Positions 27,728 through 36,047 of a stretch of DNA of 64,000 nt are shown piece after piece. A model generated the notes under the pieces. The model saw only the letters and a program-made list of their open reading frames with translations, did not search any database and was not told the origin of the DNA. Every line of letters begins with the position of its first letter. The stretch's first letter is position 1. Position numbers and translations under genes: made by a program. The stretch is from Leptolyngbya sp. FACHB-261 (GTDB lineage: Bacteria; Cyanobacteriota; Cyanobacteriia; FACHB-261). The DNA lies in assembly GCF_014696065.1 (NCBI RefSeq), contig NZ_JACJPL010000002.1, positions 1 through 64,000 of the forward strand, written 5' to 3'.

Positions 27728-28819
27728 ATGGGCTCTAGTTATGGTCTGAGCTGTGATCTGAAAGATTGCCCTATGAAAATTGCTGAAACAGCAGTGACAG
27801 AAGCTGGAACCAGGAGAATCGCCAGCCAGGAGCATAACCTCTACCTCGCCCAGGGCATTCAACCCCACACAGCAACTCAAATTGTGCCCTCTGGACTGCT
27901 ACAGCCGTTCTCTGAAGCTCTGGAAGCTCAGCTTTTGGCTAGACACAAAGCAGTAGAAAAAGCCCTGCACCAATACTTGGGCAAACCTTTCTATTCTGAG
28001 CCCGGTTTTATTCTCTACCAAGGCGACTCAACCGAATTGCTCAGCCATTTAGGCAAGGCTGAAGTTAGCACTGAAATTGGTACTGAAGTTAGCGTTGACT
28101 TAACCGTCACTTCGCCCCCCTACAACATTGGCAAAGCCTACGAACAGCCCATGAGCGTGGAGGAGTACGTTGCCTGGTGTTCGGGTTGGATGGCTCAGGT
28201 TTATCAAGTCACCAAACCTAACGGTGCCTTCTGGCTAAACGTGGGCTATCTAGAGGTGCCGGGTCAGGGTCTCTGTGTGCCAATTTCCTATCTTTTGTGG
28301 AACCAGTCGCCCTTTTACTTATTGCAGGAAGTCGTGTGGAAATATGGGGCTGGCGTTTCAGCTAAGCGACGCTTAAGCCCACGCAATGAGAAGTGGCTGT
28401 TCTACACCAAAAACCCCAAATCCTACACGTTTAATTTGGACGACATCCGCGATCCCAATGTCAAATATCCTAATCAAAAGAAGCAGGGCAGATATCGCTG
28501 TAACCCTCTGGGAAAGAACCCCTCCGATGTATGGGAGTTCCCCAAAATCACGACTGGAGAAAACAGAAGCTCCAAAGAACGCACCAATCATCCAGCCCAG
28601 TTCCCCTTAGCCATCGTCGAACGAATTGTGCGCGCTTCATCGAATCCAGTGGAAATCGTGCTCGACCCCTTTGCCGGTTCCTGCTCAGCAGGCATAGCAG
28701 CGGCGGGTTTAGGCCGCATCTTTATCGGTTTTGAACTCAAATCTAACTACTGTGAAATGGCAGCCAACCGCTTTGAGCAGTTCCAGCAGGCTAGACGCAC
28801 TGCCACTCAGCAGGGGTAG
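27728..28819 (+). CDS. Orphan site-specific DNA methyltransferase (beta class)
   Basis: 363 residues from 27728, or 348 from the ATG at 27773. Motif IV comes first (VTSPPYNIG, residues 127-135) and the SAM-binding motif I is near the C-terminus (VLDPFAGSCSAGIAA, about 310-325), the order of beta-class enzymes. SPPY rather than DPPY favours N4-cytosine methylation, although some SPPY enzymes make N6-adenine. Residues 1-90 form an N-terminal extension not needed for the fold. No restriction enzyme gene is next to it on either strand, so it is an orphan methyltransferase that may act in regulation or protection. Recognition site unknown. Confidence 0.88.
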   Translation: MGSSYGLSCDLKDCPMKIAETAVTEAGTRRIASQEHNLYLAQGIQPHTATQIVPSGLLQPFSEALEAQLLARHKAVEKALHQYLGKPFYSEPGFILYQGDSTELLSHLGKAEVSTEIGTEVSVDLTVTSPPYNIGKAYEQPMSVEEYVAWCSGWMAQVYQVTKPNGAFWLNVGYLEVPGQGLCVPISYLLWNQSPFYLLQEVVWKYGAGVSAKRRLSPRNEKWLFYTKNPKSYTFNLDDIRDPNVKYPNQKKQGRYRCNPLGKNPSDVWEFPKITTGENRSSKERTNHPAQFPLAIVERIVRASSNPVEIVLDPFAGSCSAGIAAAGLGRIFIGFELKSNYCEMAANRFEQFQQARRTATQQG

Positions 28820-28858
28820 CGATTGAGGAGCAGATGCTCTTATTTCAAACCTACAGGT

Positions 28859-29383
28859 TCAAGCTGTTATTTCTGCATTCAGATCCCCATCAGCTCTCCA
28901 TTCGGGCACCAAGAGCCGATAGAACCGAGTGTCTCCTTGCATCATGGGGAACGTAGCAGGCAGGTCAGATTTTTCGACTTGCCGGAAACCATGCTTTTCA
29001 TAGAAGCGATGCGCGGCTTTGAAAGCATCAACTGTTCCTAAGTAGATCGCTCGAATCTTGTGTTCTACAGCCCAATGGCACAACGTCGCCAACAATTGCT
29101 GGCCCACGCCAATTCCTTGCCCACGGTAGGGGGACGCCACAAACATCTTGCGCAGAGCCAGATGGTGATCGCCAAAATCAATAGCTGCAATTGTCCCAAT
29201 CACCTGGTTTGCATCTACAGCTAGCCAGAAGTTGCCATGACCTTGTTGATAAACAGTTGGAATATCTAGCAGGTCAGGTTGATCAGCTAGAGTGATCGGC
29301 AAGCCAAACTCTTCTCGCTGGACTTGCAGAACTAGCTCAACAATTGAGGTTTCATACTGAGGGTGATAAGTCAAGATCTGCAT
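28859..29383 (-). CDS. GNAT family N-acetyltransferase
   Basis: 174 residues from the ATG at 29383 (MQILTYHPQYETSIVELVL). The acetyl-CoA-binding segment is clear: LALRKMFVASPYRGQGIGVG with the RGxGxG/A P-loop, then QLLATLCHWAVEHKIRAIYL and AAHRFYEKHGFRQVEKSDLP. The acceptor substrate cannot be predicted. It is followed on the same strand by a macro-domain gene and a GFA gene, all three running to the left with short gaps or an overlap, so an operon is likely (GFA first, macro second, GNAT third). Confidence 0.85.
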   Translation of the reverse strand: MQILTYHPQYETSIVELVLQVQREEFGLPITLADQPDLLDIPTVYQQGHGNFWLAVDANQVIGTIAAIDFGDHHLALRKMFVASPYRGQGIGVGQQLLATLCHWAVEHKIRAIYLGTVDAFKAAHRFYEKHGFRQVEKSDLPATFPMMQGDTRFYRLLVPEWRADGDLNAEITA

Positions 29384-29431
29384 ATTTGAAGGCCTCGCTA
29401 GTTCACAGCTAGTCAATGTCGGGTAGATAAA

Positions 29432-30067
29432 TTAGGTCACATCCCCTCCAGAACCAATGGCGGTTTGTCTCGACTCAGCATAGGGCCAGCTGATCGTTTG
29501 TGGTGGGTTCAAGAAATTTTTGTAGGCAAGCGCCATGTGTTTTGCCGCTCGCTGAAATGGCATTCGCCCGGTTGCTGTGCCTAAGCCTGGACAGGCAACG
29601 GTGCGTATTTTTCGTATCTCCTTTTGATTGTGTTGCCACACAGCCAGCAACATTGCCCACATCGCCTGGTAAACATTGTCTGTTTGACTAATCAACATGG
29701 GCACTCGCATGGTTGGCGTATGGGCCAGGAAAGGATGCTGAGGATGACCCGTACCGATAATGAATGAAGTACCAACCGGTTGCTCACCCCGAAACTGCTG
29801 GATAATGTGTTCTTGTACGCGCTCCATCAGCTCAAGGCCAAAATAGCGAATGATCGCCAGATCAACACCCCCATCCATCAGCCCGAACGAGTTGCCTGCG
29901 CTCACCAGGCAATCGTAGTCGGTTAGTTCTTCAAAGTAACCAGTTACGATTGAGACTGCCTGAACCCCATCAAATTCTTGTCGCCAAGCACTGCAAAGTT
30001 CTTCGATCGGATCAACCAGAATGAGTTTCAGATCCGTGACCTTCACTTGATTTTTCTCTGGGCTCAT
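29432..30067 (-). CDS. Macro-domain-like protein
   Basis: 211 residues. The macro (ADP-ribose-binding) fold is indicated by CLVSAGNSFGLMDGGVDLAI (catalytic-loop-like N-x-F-G-x-M-D-G-G), PVGTSFIIGTGHP in the middle, and VACPGLGTATGRMPFQRAAK near the C-terminus. Such proteins bind or hydrolyse ADP-ribose from proteins or from NAD-derived metabolites. The N-terminal 35 residues are extra. Its 5' end overlaps the GFA gene by 56 bases, so translation is probably coupled. A separate TIR cassette lies 7 kb away, but nothing links the two beyond both touching NAD chemistry. Confidence 0.75.
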   Translation of the reverse strand: MSPEKNQVKVTDLKLILVDPIEELCSAWRQEFDGVQAVSIVTGYFEELTDYDCLVSAGNSFGLMDGGVDLAIIRYFGLELMERVQEHIIQQFRGEQPVGTSFIIGTGHPQHPFLAHTPTMRVPMLISQTDNVYQAMWAMLLAVWQHNQKEIRKIRTVACPGLGTATGRMPFQRAAKHMALAYKNFLNPPQTISWPYAESRQTAIGSGGDVT

Positions 30068-30515
30068 TTCCTAAATGCCAACGCTCCAATAGTTGCGAGA
30101 AGTCAACCGGCTGACCCTCATAGTTCAGCATCTGTTCATTGATGGTCAGCCAGGGTTGAGCACTTTTAGTCCATAAATGAGCAACAGGTTTTAACCAGCG
30201 GGTATCATCTAAAGTCCCTGCCTTGACATTAGCGATCTGCAAATTACGCGCAGGATGGTGAAACAGCCTAGTTCCGCAATCGCCACAAAACAGGCAAGTG
30301 ACTTGACGACCGCTTTCGGAGCTGCGCTGCCAGGCTTTCGGTTGACCTTGAGTGATCACCACAGCTTCGCGAGGCACTGTCATAGACAGACCAAAAGCAC
30401 TTGAGGACTGCTTTTGGCACTCTTTGCAATGGCAGGCGTAAAGCGTCAAAGGTTCAGCGAGTAGCTCATAGCGGATGCGTCCGCATTGGCAACCTCCAGG
30501 ATATGAAACGCTCAT
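30012..30515 (-). CDS. GFA family zinc-binding protein
   Basis: 167 residues from the ATG at 30515 (MSVSYPGGCQCGRIRYELL). The Cys pattern of the glutathione-dependent formaldehyde-activating (GFA/CENP-V) family is seen: GGCQCGRIRYE, ACHCKECQKQSSSAF and CGDCGTRLFHHP. These cysteines bind zinc. The family name overstates function; many members are not formaldehyde enzymes. It overlaps the downstream macro-domain gene by 56 bases in another phase, so this end of the protein (GNEPREKSSEGHGSETHSG) is low complexity. Confidence 0.85.
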   Translation of the reverse strand: MSVSYPGGCQCGRIRYELLAEPLTLYACHCKECQKQSSSAFGLSMTVPREAVVITQGQPKAWQRSSESGRQVTCLFCGDCGTRLFHHPARNLQIANVKAGTLDDTRWLKPVAHLWTKSAQPWLTINEQMLNYEGQPVDFSQLLERWHLGNEPREKSSEGHGSETHSG

Positions 30516-30744
30516 AGCCAGCTCCTCTCTATCGACTCTTGCTAACGTAGCCTGCAATCTCAGCTATTCCTCTCAACTTCTGCAGCAATTTGGCCCAGAT
30601 TAACGGCTCAGATTAAAGTGCAGTAGCCAAGAGCAACGCCATTAGAAGCTTTGCGAACACTCTAGCTAGAGCATTTAAGCTACCTTATTCTCTAAAAGCC
30701 TTAAGAGACAAGCTTTGCCAGCCCAATCAGAAAGGAAGGCAGCA

Positions 30745-31269
30745 ATGAACACCGAGCCGGGGGCAAATAGCAGGATTGATCGCATTTTACCAACGCCGGA
30801 ACTGCATCCTTGGGCTTCAGGACCTGCTGTCATTGAATTACAAGAGCTGTTACGGGCACACGGTTTTGGGATCAAGGCCGATGGCGATTTTGGCGGCATT
30901 ACCGAGGCGGCAGTGAAGGCATACCAACGGCAACAGGGCTTGAGGCCGGACGCGGTCATTGGCCCCAAAACCTGGGCAGCATTGAGAACAACCGTTCAAC
31001 CAGGAACGCGAGTTCTACGCGAAGGCTATAGCGGTGTGGACGTGCGTGAACTGCAAGGACTGCTACAGATTTGTGGGCATCCAGTCAGTCGGAATAGCCT
31101 CTTTGACTCAGAAACCAAACAGGCGGTGCTAGCCTTTCAGAGACGGCATCAGCTTAAAGATGATGCCGTGGTGGGACCTATTACCTGGACCGTTCTTCGA
31201 GGCGGTCCGCCACTGCCCCAGCCGCCTAAGCAGACTGGCTGGTATGTAAACCCGCGCAAGTGGTGGTAG
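30745..31269 (+). CDS. Protein with two peptidoglycan-binding domains
   Basis: 174 residues from the ATG at 30745 (MNTEPGANSRIDRILP), which has a good ribosome site (AAAGGAAGG) 6 bases upstream. Two PG_binding_1 repeats: residues about 25-80 (AVIELQELLRAHGFGIKADG then VIGPKTWAAL) and 90-150 (DVRELQGLLQICGHPVS then VVGPITWTVL). The short C-terminus ends PPKQTGWYVNPRKWW. No catalytic domain and no signal peptide, so it may bind cell-wall glycans if exported by another route, or be the remnant of a longer hydrolase. Confidence 0.85.
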   Translation: MNTEPGANSRIDRILPTPELHPWASGPAVIELQELLRAHGFGIKADGDFGGITEAAVKAYQRQQGLRPDAVIGPKTWAALRTTVQPGTRVLREGYSGVDVRELQGLLQICGHPVSRNSLFDSETKQAVLAFQRRHQLKDDAVVGPITWTVLRGGPPLPQPPKQTGWYVNPRKWW

Positions 31270-31325
31270 ACAGGACTTACACAGAAATTTCAGCTAGAGA
31301 TATGCAGTAAATACCTGCTGGATCG

Positions 31326-31967
31326 TTATAAATAGACCACAGAGCGCTGCCTTGAGAAGTCATGCTCGGTCACAATAGTTGCGATTGCTTGAGCAATTTT
31401 TTGGCCTCCAGAGACGGAAGGTTCGATCGGAGAGACTGCGGCATAATCGCTTGCCTCATTGCAGATGATGCGCAAATCTATCACAGGCAGAGCCGCTTGA
31501 ATCGCCTCTCTGGTAATGCAGTCATTGAACATAGACAAGGCAGTAAATTGCAAAAGACGCATAACTGGATCCAAAAGCGGACATTGATCATAAATGGTAC
31601 AGACTGTGGTGGATTTGCGGAGCGCCAGCACTGCTTTTAGCATCTGCTGATAGTTTCGTTGGAACTCAGTTTTCATCGCTGCTAACCGCTCGAACACCTC
31701 GACAGAAGTTGAGGCTGCTCCGTGAAGACTGTAGGCGTACCGTAAGGCATCATTACCACCAACGCTAATGAATAAATGGCTGGCATTGGCTGGTACCCGC
31801 TTGAGCTGTTGGTGAACATCTTGAGTGACATTGCCGTCTACAGCAAGCAAAGTGGCTTGATGGGCATCTGGCAAACAACTCTGTACTTGCTCAATAACAG
31901 CTGGACCTCCGGATACATAGGACGAGTTATCAAAGATTGAATCGCCCAATAATATGATGTGTGCCAT
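31326..31967 (-). CDS. SGNH/GDSL hydrolase family protein
   Basis: 213 residues. Block I GDSIFDNSSYV (nucleophile Ser of GDS, residues 8-10), block III SVGGNDALRYAY, and block V region AVSPIEPSVSGGQKIA. In that last block the catalytic His of classical members (D-x-x-H-P) is not present; EPS stands in its place, as in a sub-branch I recall from other bacteria. Activity as a classical esterase is therefore uncertain. No signal peptide. It faces the tRNA modification operon divergently, with 184 bases between start codons. Confidence 0.82.
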   Translation of the reverse strand: MAHIILLGDSIFDNSSYVSGGPAVIEQVQSCLPDAHQATLLAVDGNVTQDVHQQLKRVPANASHLFISVGGNDALRYAYSLHGAASTSVEVFERLAAMKTEFQRNYQQMLKAVLALRKSTTVCTIYDQCPLLDPVMRLLQFTALSMFNDCITREAIQAALPVIDLRIICNEASDYAAVSPIEPSVSGGQKIAQAIATIVTEHDFSRQRSVVYL

Positions 31968-32151
31968 TTTATAACTTCCATTTCAAAATAGGTTTAGCCT
32001 TCTAAACTCAGGCTAACAGCTGGGCTGATTGGGAAAACATCTCCTAGGCAGGAACTAAGATAAGATGGAAAGCCCTGAGCCTTGAGACTTAGGCGCAAGC
32101 CTCTCAATTAATTGACTTCCTCCATTTGGTCAACCAACCAAGCCTGTTGCG

Positions 32152-33378
32152 ATGTGGAAACCTGAACTGCTAGCCCCAGCCAAGAACCTGGAACGGTTAA
32201 AAGTTGCCATTGCCTATGGCGCCGATGCCGTTTATCTGGGGGGGCAGAACTATGGTTTGCGAGCCCGTGCTGACAATTTCACCGACTACGATTTAGCGCA
32301 GGCTGTAGCATTCGCCCACGAACATAGAGCAAAAGTTTACGTCACCCTGAATGCCTTCCTCCATGATGCAGACTTTGAGGGGCTGCCAGAATACTGCCAG
32401 TTTCTCGAATCGACTGGTGTTGATGCGGTGATCGTGTCTGATTTGGGCGTGATTCGGGTCGTGCGCAAGTGCTCCAAGCTCAACATCCACCTGTCCACGC
32501 AGGCGTCTTGTCTCAATGCCTATGGCGCACGCTTATGGAAAGAGCTGGGGATCCAGCGTCTGATTGTGGGCCGCGAACTCAGCATTGCAGAGACTGGCCT
32601 GATTCGAGCGCAGGCCGACCTTGAGGTCGAAATGTTTACCCACGGTGCCATGTGCATGGCTTACTCCGGCCATTGCACGATCTCGAACTTCACAGCAGGT
32701 CGGGACTCCAATCGGGGAGGCTGCATTCAATCTTGTCGCTTACCCTATCATCTGCCCAGCAAGAGACAAGAACCCGATGAATTAGTGACCTTCATGTCCT
32801 CTAAGGATCTGTGGGGCATTGAGCAGATTGGTGCGTTTTTCCAACATCAGATCTGTTCGCTCAAGATTGAAGGGCGGATGAAATCTTCGTTCTATGTTGC
32901 CGTTACCTGCAAGGTCTATCGACAGCTAATTGATGCTTATGCAGAAGGAAGGTTGAGTGCAGATTTGCTCCAGCAAGCGGCAGCAGAATTACAATCAATT
33001 CCGCACCGAGACTATAGCTCTGGCTCACTAGAAACTCCAGCCGCTCAGGACTCAGTCTTCGAACAGTTGGCGGGTATCAATACCGGTAGTCATCAATACT
33101 TAGGGATGGTCTTAGAGGCAACACCTCAAGCCATTGTCCTGCAACTGGTTGAACCTCTAAGCGTTGGCGCTGAAATTGAAGTTGTTCCCTTTGAGGGAGA
33201 ACCTATTCGTTGGCAGGTAAATCAGCTTTCCTCAGTGACTGGAGAGCCATTAGAGCTGATGCGCAAGGATAGTATCGTTTGCATCGCCAAGCCAGATCAG
33301 TCAGCTCGATTCAATCAGATTGCGAAATTAAATGTTGTTCGGGCCGCTCAAAGGGCCGCACTGGCCAGTGCAATTTAA
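32152..33378 (+). CDS. trhP: Peptidase-U32 family protein, TrhP-type tRNA U34 hydroxylase
   Basis: 408 residues. The N-terminus KPELLAPAKNLERLKVAIAY and YGADAVYLGGQNYGLRA are U32 signatures, and MFTHGAMCMAYSGHC, then NRGGCIQSCRLPY, is the family signature. The four cysteines C168, C175, C191 and C195 are the probable [4Fe-4S] ligands. The tail (about 330-405) matches the extra domain of the TrhP/YegQ branch. TrhP makes 5-hydroxyuridine at tRNA position 34, with prephenate needed in vivo. That the neighbours are CmoA and CmoB, which convert ho5U34 to cmo5U34, strongly supports this over a protease or RlhA role. First gene of the 32152-37034 operon. Confidence 0.85.
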   Translation: MWKPELLAPAKNLERLKVAIAYGADAVYLGGQNYGLRARADNFTDYDLAQAVAFAHEHRAKVYVTLNAFLHDADFEGLPEYCQFLESTGVDAVIVSDLGVIRVVRKCSKLNIHLSTQASCLNAYGARLWKELGIQRLIVGRELSIAETGLIRAQADLEVEMFTHGAMCMAYSGHCTISNFTAGRDSNRGGCIQSCRLPYHLPSKRQEPDELVTFMSSKDLWGIEQIGAFFQHQICSLKIEGRMKSSFYVAVTCKVYRQLIDAYAEGRLSADLLQQAAAELQSIPHRDYSSGSLETPAAQDSVFEQLAGINTGSHQYLGMVLEATPQAIVLQLVEPLSVGAEIEVVPFEGEPIRWQVNQLSSVTGEPLELMRKDSIVCIAKPDQSARFNQIAKLNVVRAAQRAALASAI

Positions 33379-34525
33379 TACCTTCATTGCATCAATTCAT
33401 GACCTGGAGCGGTGCGCCAATGCTCCAGATTTAGCTGAGGTTTTGTTAGAACCACGGTTACTAGCCCGACAGGGGAAACTGTCAGACGGTGAAGTCCACT
33501 CGTTAGCATCTGAAGCCCTAAAGCAAGGCTTACGTCCAGTTCTGGTATGTGACGTGCTGATGACAGAGCGGAGCATGACTAGAGTTTGCGAACAGCTCAC
33601 CCACTGGGATCTCAACTGCTTTGGTGCCATTCGTGTCAGCGACCCCGGGGTTGCCTACTGGCTACAAACCCATTTCCCTGACCTGCCATTGCAGTTCATC
33701 GCCGAAACCGGCAATCACAACCTGGAAGCACTACAAGGTTGGTGCGATATTCTCGCTAGTTCGTTGGAACGGCTGATCCTATCAATTGAATTGCCCGAAG
33801 AAAAGCTGGTCGAATACTGTCAGGCGCTGCCTGTCGCTTGTGAGCTGTTGGGTGTCGGTCAGATTCTCCTGTTTTACTCACCCCGTCCACTTTTATCCGA
33901 GCCAAGCATTTCAGACGGCCAGGAGGAGCTGTATTTAGAAACTACTGCTGCCTTTGAAGAAGCCAGGGATCGCCATTTTCCACTTTTGCAAACCGAGCAT
34001 GGCACCTTCATGTTCCTGGACAAAGATCAGTTCATTCTGGATAAACTCGAGCGCCTGCAAGCAGCAGGGCTGCATACTGTACGCCTCGATTTGAGACACT
34101 TGAGCCAGGCAGGTGACATAGCCGTGGGAGTCGATCAAATTTGTCATCAAATTCGAGAAGATCCAGTTGCGCTGCGCACCAATTGGCCCCGGCCCACCCG
34201 CGCTCCCTTTTTCAAAGCTAACCGGACGACTGCCCTATTCCCGCGCATGAGATCTACGTTACTTGAACATCGAAATGCAGCTTGTCTAGCCGAAGTTTTA
34301 GCTGGAGAGGGAGGAAAGTACGTTGTTTTTCATAGCCTGCGCCCCTTCGAAACTTCGCTTGCCAAAAGTATCCTACTGCCCACGGGTGAAGAAATCGCTA
34401 TCCCTCAAAATCTTGCGTTCCGCGATTTGAGTGGCGAAGTGGCCGACAACTTTGAGTCAGAGCAGATTTTAATTACGGACTGGATCAAAAAGGTGACACC
34501 CGGGTCACTGCTGTTGGGACAATAG
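33368..34525 (+). CDS. Second U32-like TIM-barrel protein, cluster cysteines absent
   Basis: 385 residues from the GTG at 33368 (MQFNTFIASIHDLERC), which overlaps the previous stop by 11 bases; an ATG at 33332 is a weaker choice. It shares the U32 barrel pattern (LSDGEVHSLASEALKQGLRP, FGAIRVSDPGVAYWLQTHFP, QFIAETGNHNLEAL), but none of the eight visible cysteines fits the HGxMC-xSGxC or GxCxxxCR positions, so it should not bind the Fe-S cluster. Bacillus encodes two adjacent U32 proteins for ho5U34 (TrhP1/TrhP2), so this may be a partner subunit of TrhP. Alternatively it serves another RNA site. Confidence 0.7.
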   Translation: MQFNTFIASIHDLERCANAPDLAEVLLEPRLLARQGKLSDGEVHSLASEALKQGLRPVLVCDVLMTERSMTRVCEQLTHWDLNCFGAIRVSDPGVAYWLQTHFPDLPLQFIAETGNHNLEALQGWCDILASSLERLILSIELPEEKLVEYCQALPVACELLGVGQILLFYSPRPLLSEPSISDGQEELYLETTAAFEEARDRHFPLLQTEHGTFMFLDKDQFILDKLERLQAAGLHTVRLDLRHLSQAGDIAVGVDQICHQIREDPVALRTNWPRPTRAPFFKANRTTALFPRMRSTLLEHRNAACLAEVLAGEGGKYVVFHSLRPFETSLAKSILLPTGEEIAIPQNLAFRDLSGEVADNFESEQILITDWIKKVTPGSLLLGQ

Positions 34526-34567
34526 TGTTTTGCAGCTTATATGTGATTTTGACTCTGTAGGGCCAGG

Positions 34568-35278
34568 ATGCCCAATCCTTATTTCCGCTTCAAACAATTC
34601 ACAGTCACTCAAGATCGCTGCGCCATGAAAGTTGGCACTGATGGCGTTCTTCTGGGTGCATGGACCACTACTACCGATGCACAGCAAATTCTAGATATTG
34701 GCACCGGTACAGGCTTAGTCGCGCTCATGCTGGCACAGCGATCAACAGCAGCAATCGACGCAGTGGAGCTTGACCCAGAAGCTTGTAGTCAGGCTAGAGA
34801 AAACGTTCAGCGCTCGCCTTGGCGGGAACGCATTCAAGTTCATTCTGGCTTAGTTCAAGATTATGCTGTTACTTGTTCAAAGCGATACGAACTTGTAGTC
34901 TCCAATCCACCCTTCTTTGAGAACGCTAGCAAGACCCTCAAGCAGGCTAGAAATATAGCGCGGCACAATGACTTTCTGCCACAAGCCGACCTGTTGCAAG
35001 TGGCAAAGCAGCTTTTGCAAGATGAGGGCCGTTTGGCTGTGATCTATCCGCCTGAGCAAGCCCAAAGCTTTCAGAGCAAGGCTGCAAGTTTTGGCTTCTT
35101 TTGTAATAGAGTCTTATGTGTCAAACCAACTCTTGAAGGTCCGATCAAACGTATTTTAATGGAACTGAGCAAAAGCAAATTTTCCTATCAAGAAGATACC
35201 ATCGCTATCGAGGCAGCTAGACGCTTGTACACAACCGAATTTATCAGCTTGATTCGAGATTTCTACTTGAAGTATTAG
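34568..35278 (+). CDS. trmN6: tRNA1(Val) A37 N6-methyltransferase
   Basis: 236-residue SAM-dependent methyltransferase of the YfiC/TrmN6 type. The FRFKQFTVTQDRCAMKVGTD start and GVLLGAW are characteristic; the SAM-binding motif is ILDIGTGTGLVALMLA, and the catalytic NPPFF (residues 113-117) marks N6-adenine activity. The E. coli enzyme methylates A37 of tRNA1-Val (cmo5UAC anticodon), exactly the tRNA that also receives cmo5U34. Together with CmoA and CmoB downstream, this suggests one operon for that anticodon loop. The stop is four bases before the CmoA start. Confidence 0.85.
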   Translation: MPNPYFRFKQFTVTQDRCAMKVGTDGVLLGAWTTTTDAQQILDIGTGTGLVALMLAQRSTAAIDAVELDPEACSQARENVQRSPWRERIQVHSGLVQDYAVTCSKRYELVVSNPPFFENASKTLKQARNIARHNDFLPQADLLQVAKQLLQDEGRLAVIYPPEQAQSFQSKAASFGFFCNRVLCVKPTLEGPIKRILMELSKSKFSYQEDTIAIEAARRLYTTEFISLIRDFYLKY

Positions 35279-35281
35279 CCC

Positions 35282-36037
35282 ATGCTGGACCCATTTGATA
35301 CGGAGCTCTATCTCAGTTCTGAAACTGACGAATTGTTTGAGAAGGGACCGTGGCCCAAGCCATTTGTCTTCAATGAAGAAGTGGTGCGGGTTTTCGATGA
35401 TATGGTCTCACGCTCAGTCCCCTTGTATCGCCAAGTCGTAGCCTGTGCGGTTCAATGGGCTAGAGCTTACTATCAAGCAGACACCCGAATTATCGATGTT
35501 GGCTGCTCTACTGGCACCTTTTTAGAACTACTGGGACGCTTCTTGAAGCAGCCAGCTACATTAGTGGGCATTGACAATTCTCAAGCCATGTTAGAGAAAG
35601 CTCAACAGAAGTTAGTTCAGCTGCAACCGACCCATCAGATCGAGCTCATTTGTGCCAACGCTGAGCATTGTTCGTTCGAAAATAGCAGCGTGGTTGTCAT
35701 TAACTACACTTTGCAGTTTCTTCCTCTACACCAGCGTCAGAAACTACTCCAAAAAATTTACCAAGGATTGGTTCCAGGTGGGCTTCTTTTCTTGAGTGAA
35801 AAGGTCAAATCAGCACATCCACGGTTTCAAGAAACGATTACGCTTCACTACGAGGCTTTCAAAGCCCGCAATGGCTATGCCCGTCTAGAAATTGAACGCA
35901 AGAAAGAAGCGCTGGAAAATGTTTTAGTTCCCCTCACGGAAGCGCAACAAGTACAAATGCTGCAAGATAGTGGGTTCGCTCAAGTTGACTCGCTGCTCAA
36001 GCTGCACAACTTTATCTCATTGGTCGCTTTGAAGTAG
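35282..36037 (+). CDS. cmoA: Carboxy-S-adenosyl-L-methionine synthase
   Basis: 251 residues. The N-terminal WPKPFVFNEEVVRVFDDMVS and SRSVPLYRQVV are typical of CmoA. The SAM-binding motif is RIIDVGCSTGTFLELLG, and the FKARNGYARLEIERKKEALE region matches the E. coli segment that binds the carboxylate and prephenate. CmoA makes Cx-SAM from SAM and prephenate. No other use of Cx-SAM is known apart from CmoB, which follows 10 bases downstream. Start ATG at 35282, immediately after the trmN6 stop, so translation is probably coupled. Confidence 0.92.
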   Translation: MLDPFDTELYLSSETDELFEKGPWPKPFVFNEEVVRVFDDMVSRSVPLYRQVVACAVQWARAYYQADTRIIDVGCSTGTFLELLGRFLKQPATLVGIDNSQAMLEKAQQKLVQLQPTHQIELICANAEHCSFENSSVVVINYTLQFLPLHQRQKLLQKIYQGLVPGGLLFLSEKVKSAHPRFQETITLHYEAFKARNGYARLEIERKKEALENVLVPLTEAQQVQMLQDSGFAQVDSLLKLHNFISLVALK

Positions 36038-36047
36038 GGATAGCCTG

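Noticed and set aside
29432-30067. Functional link of the macro-domain protein to the TIR cassette through NAD metabolites
   Set aside because: They are about 7 kb apart, separated by hemB and other unrelated genes; no shared operon.
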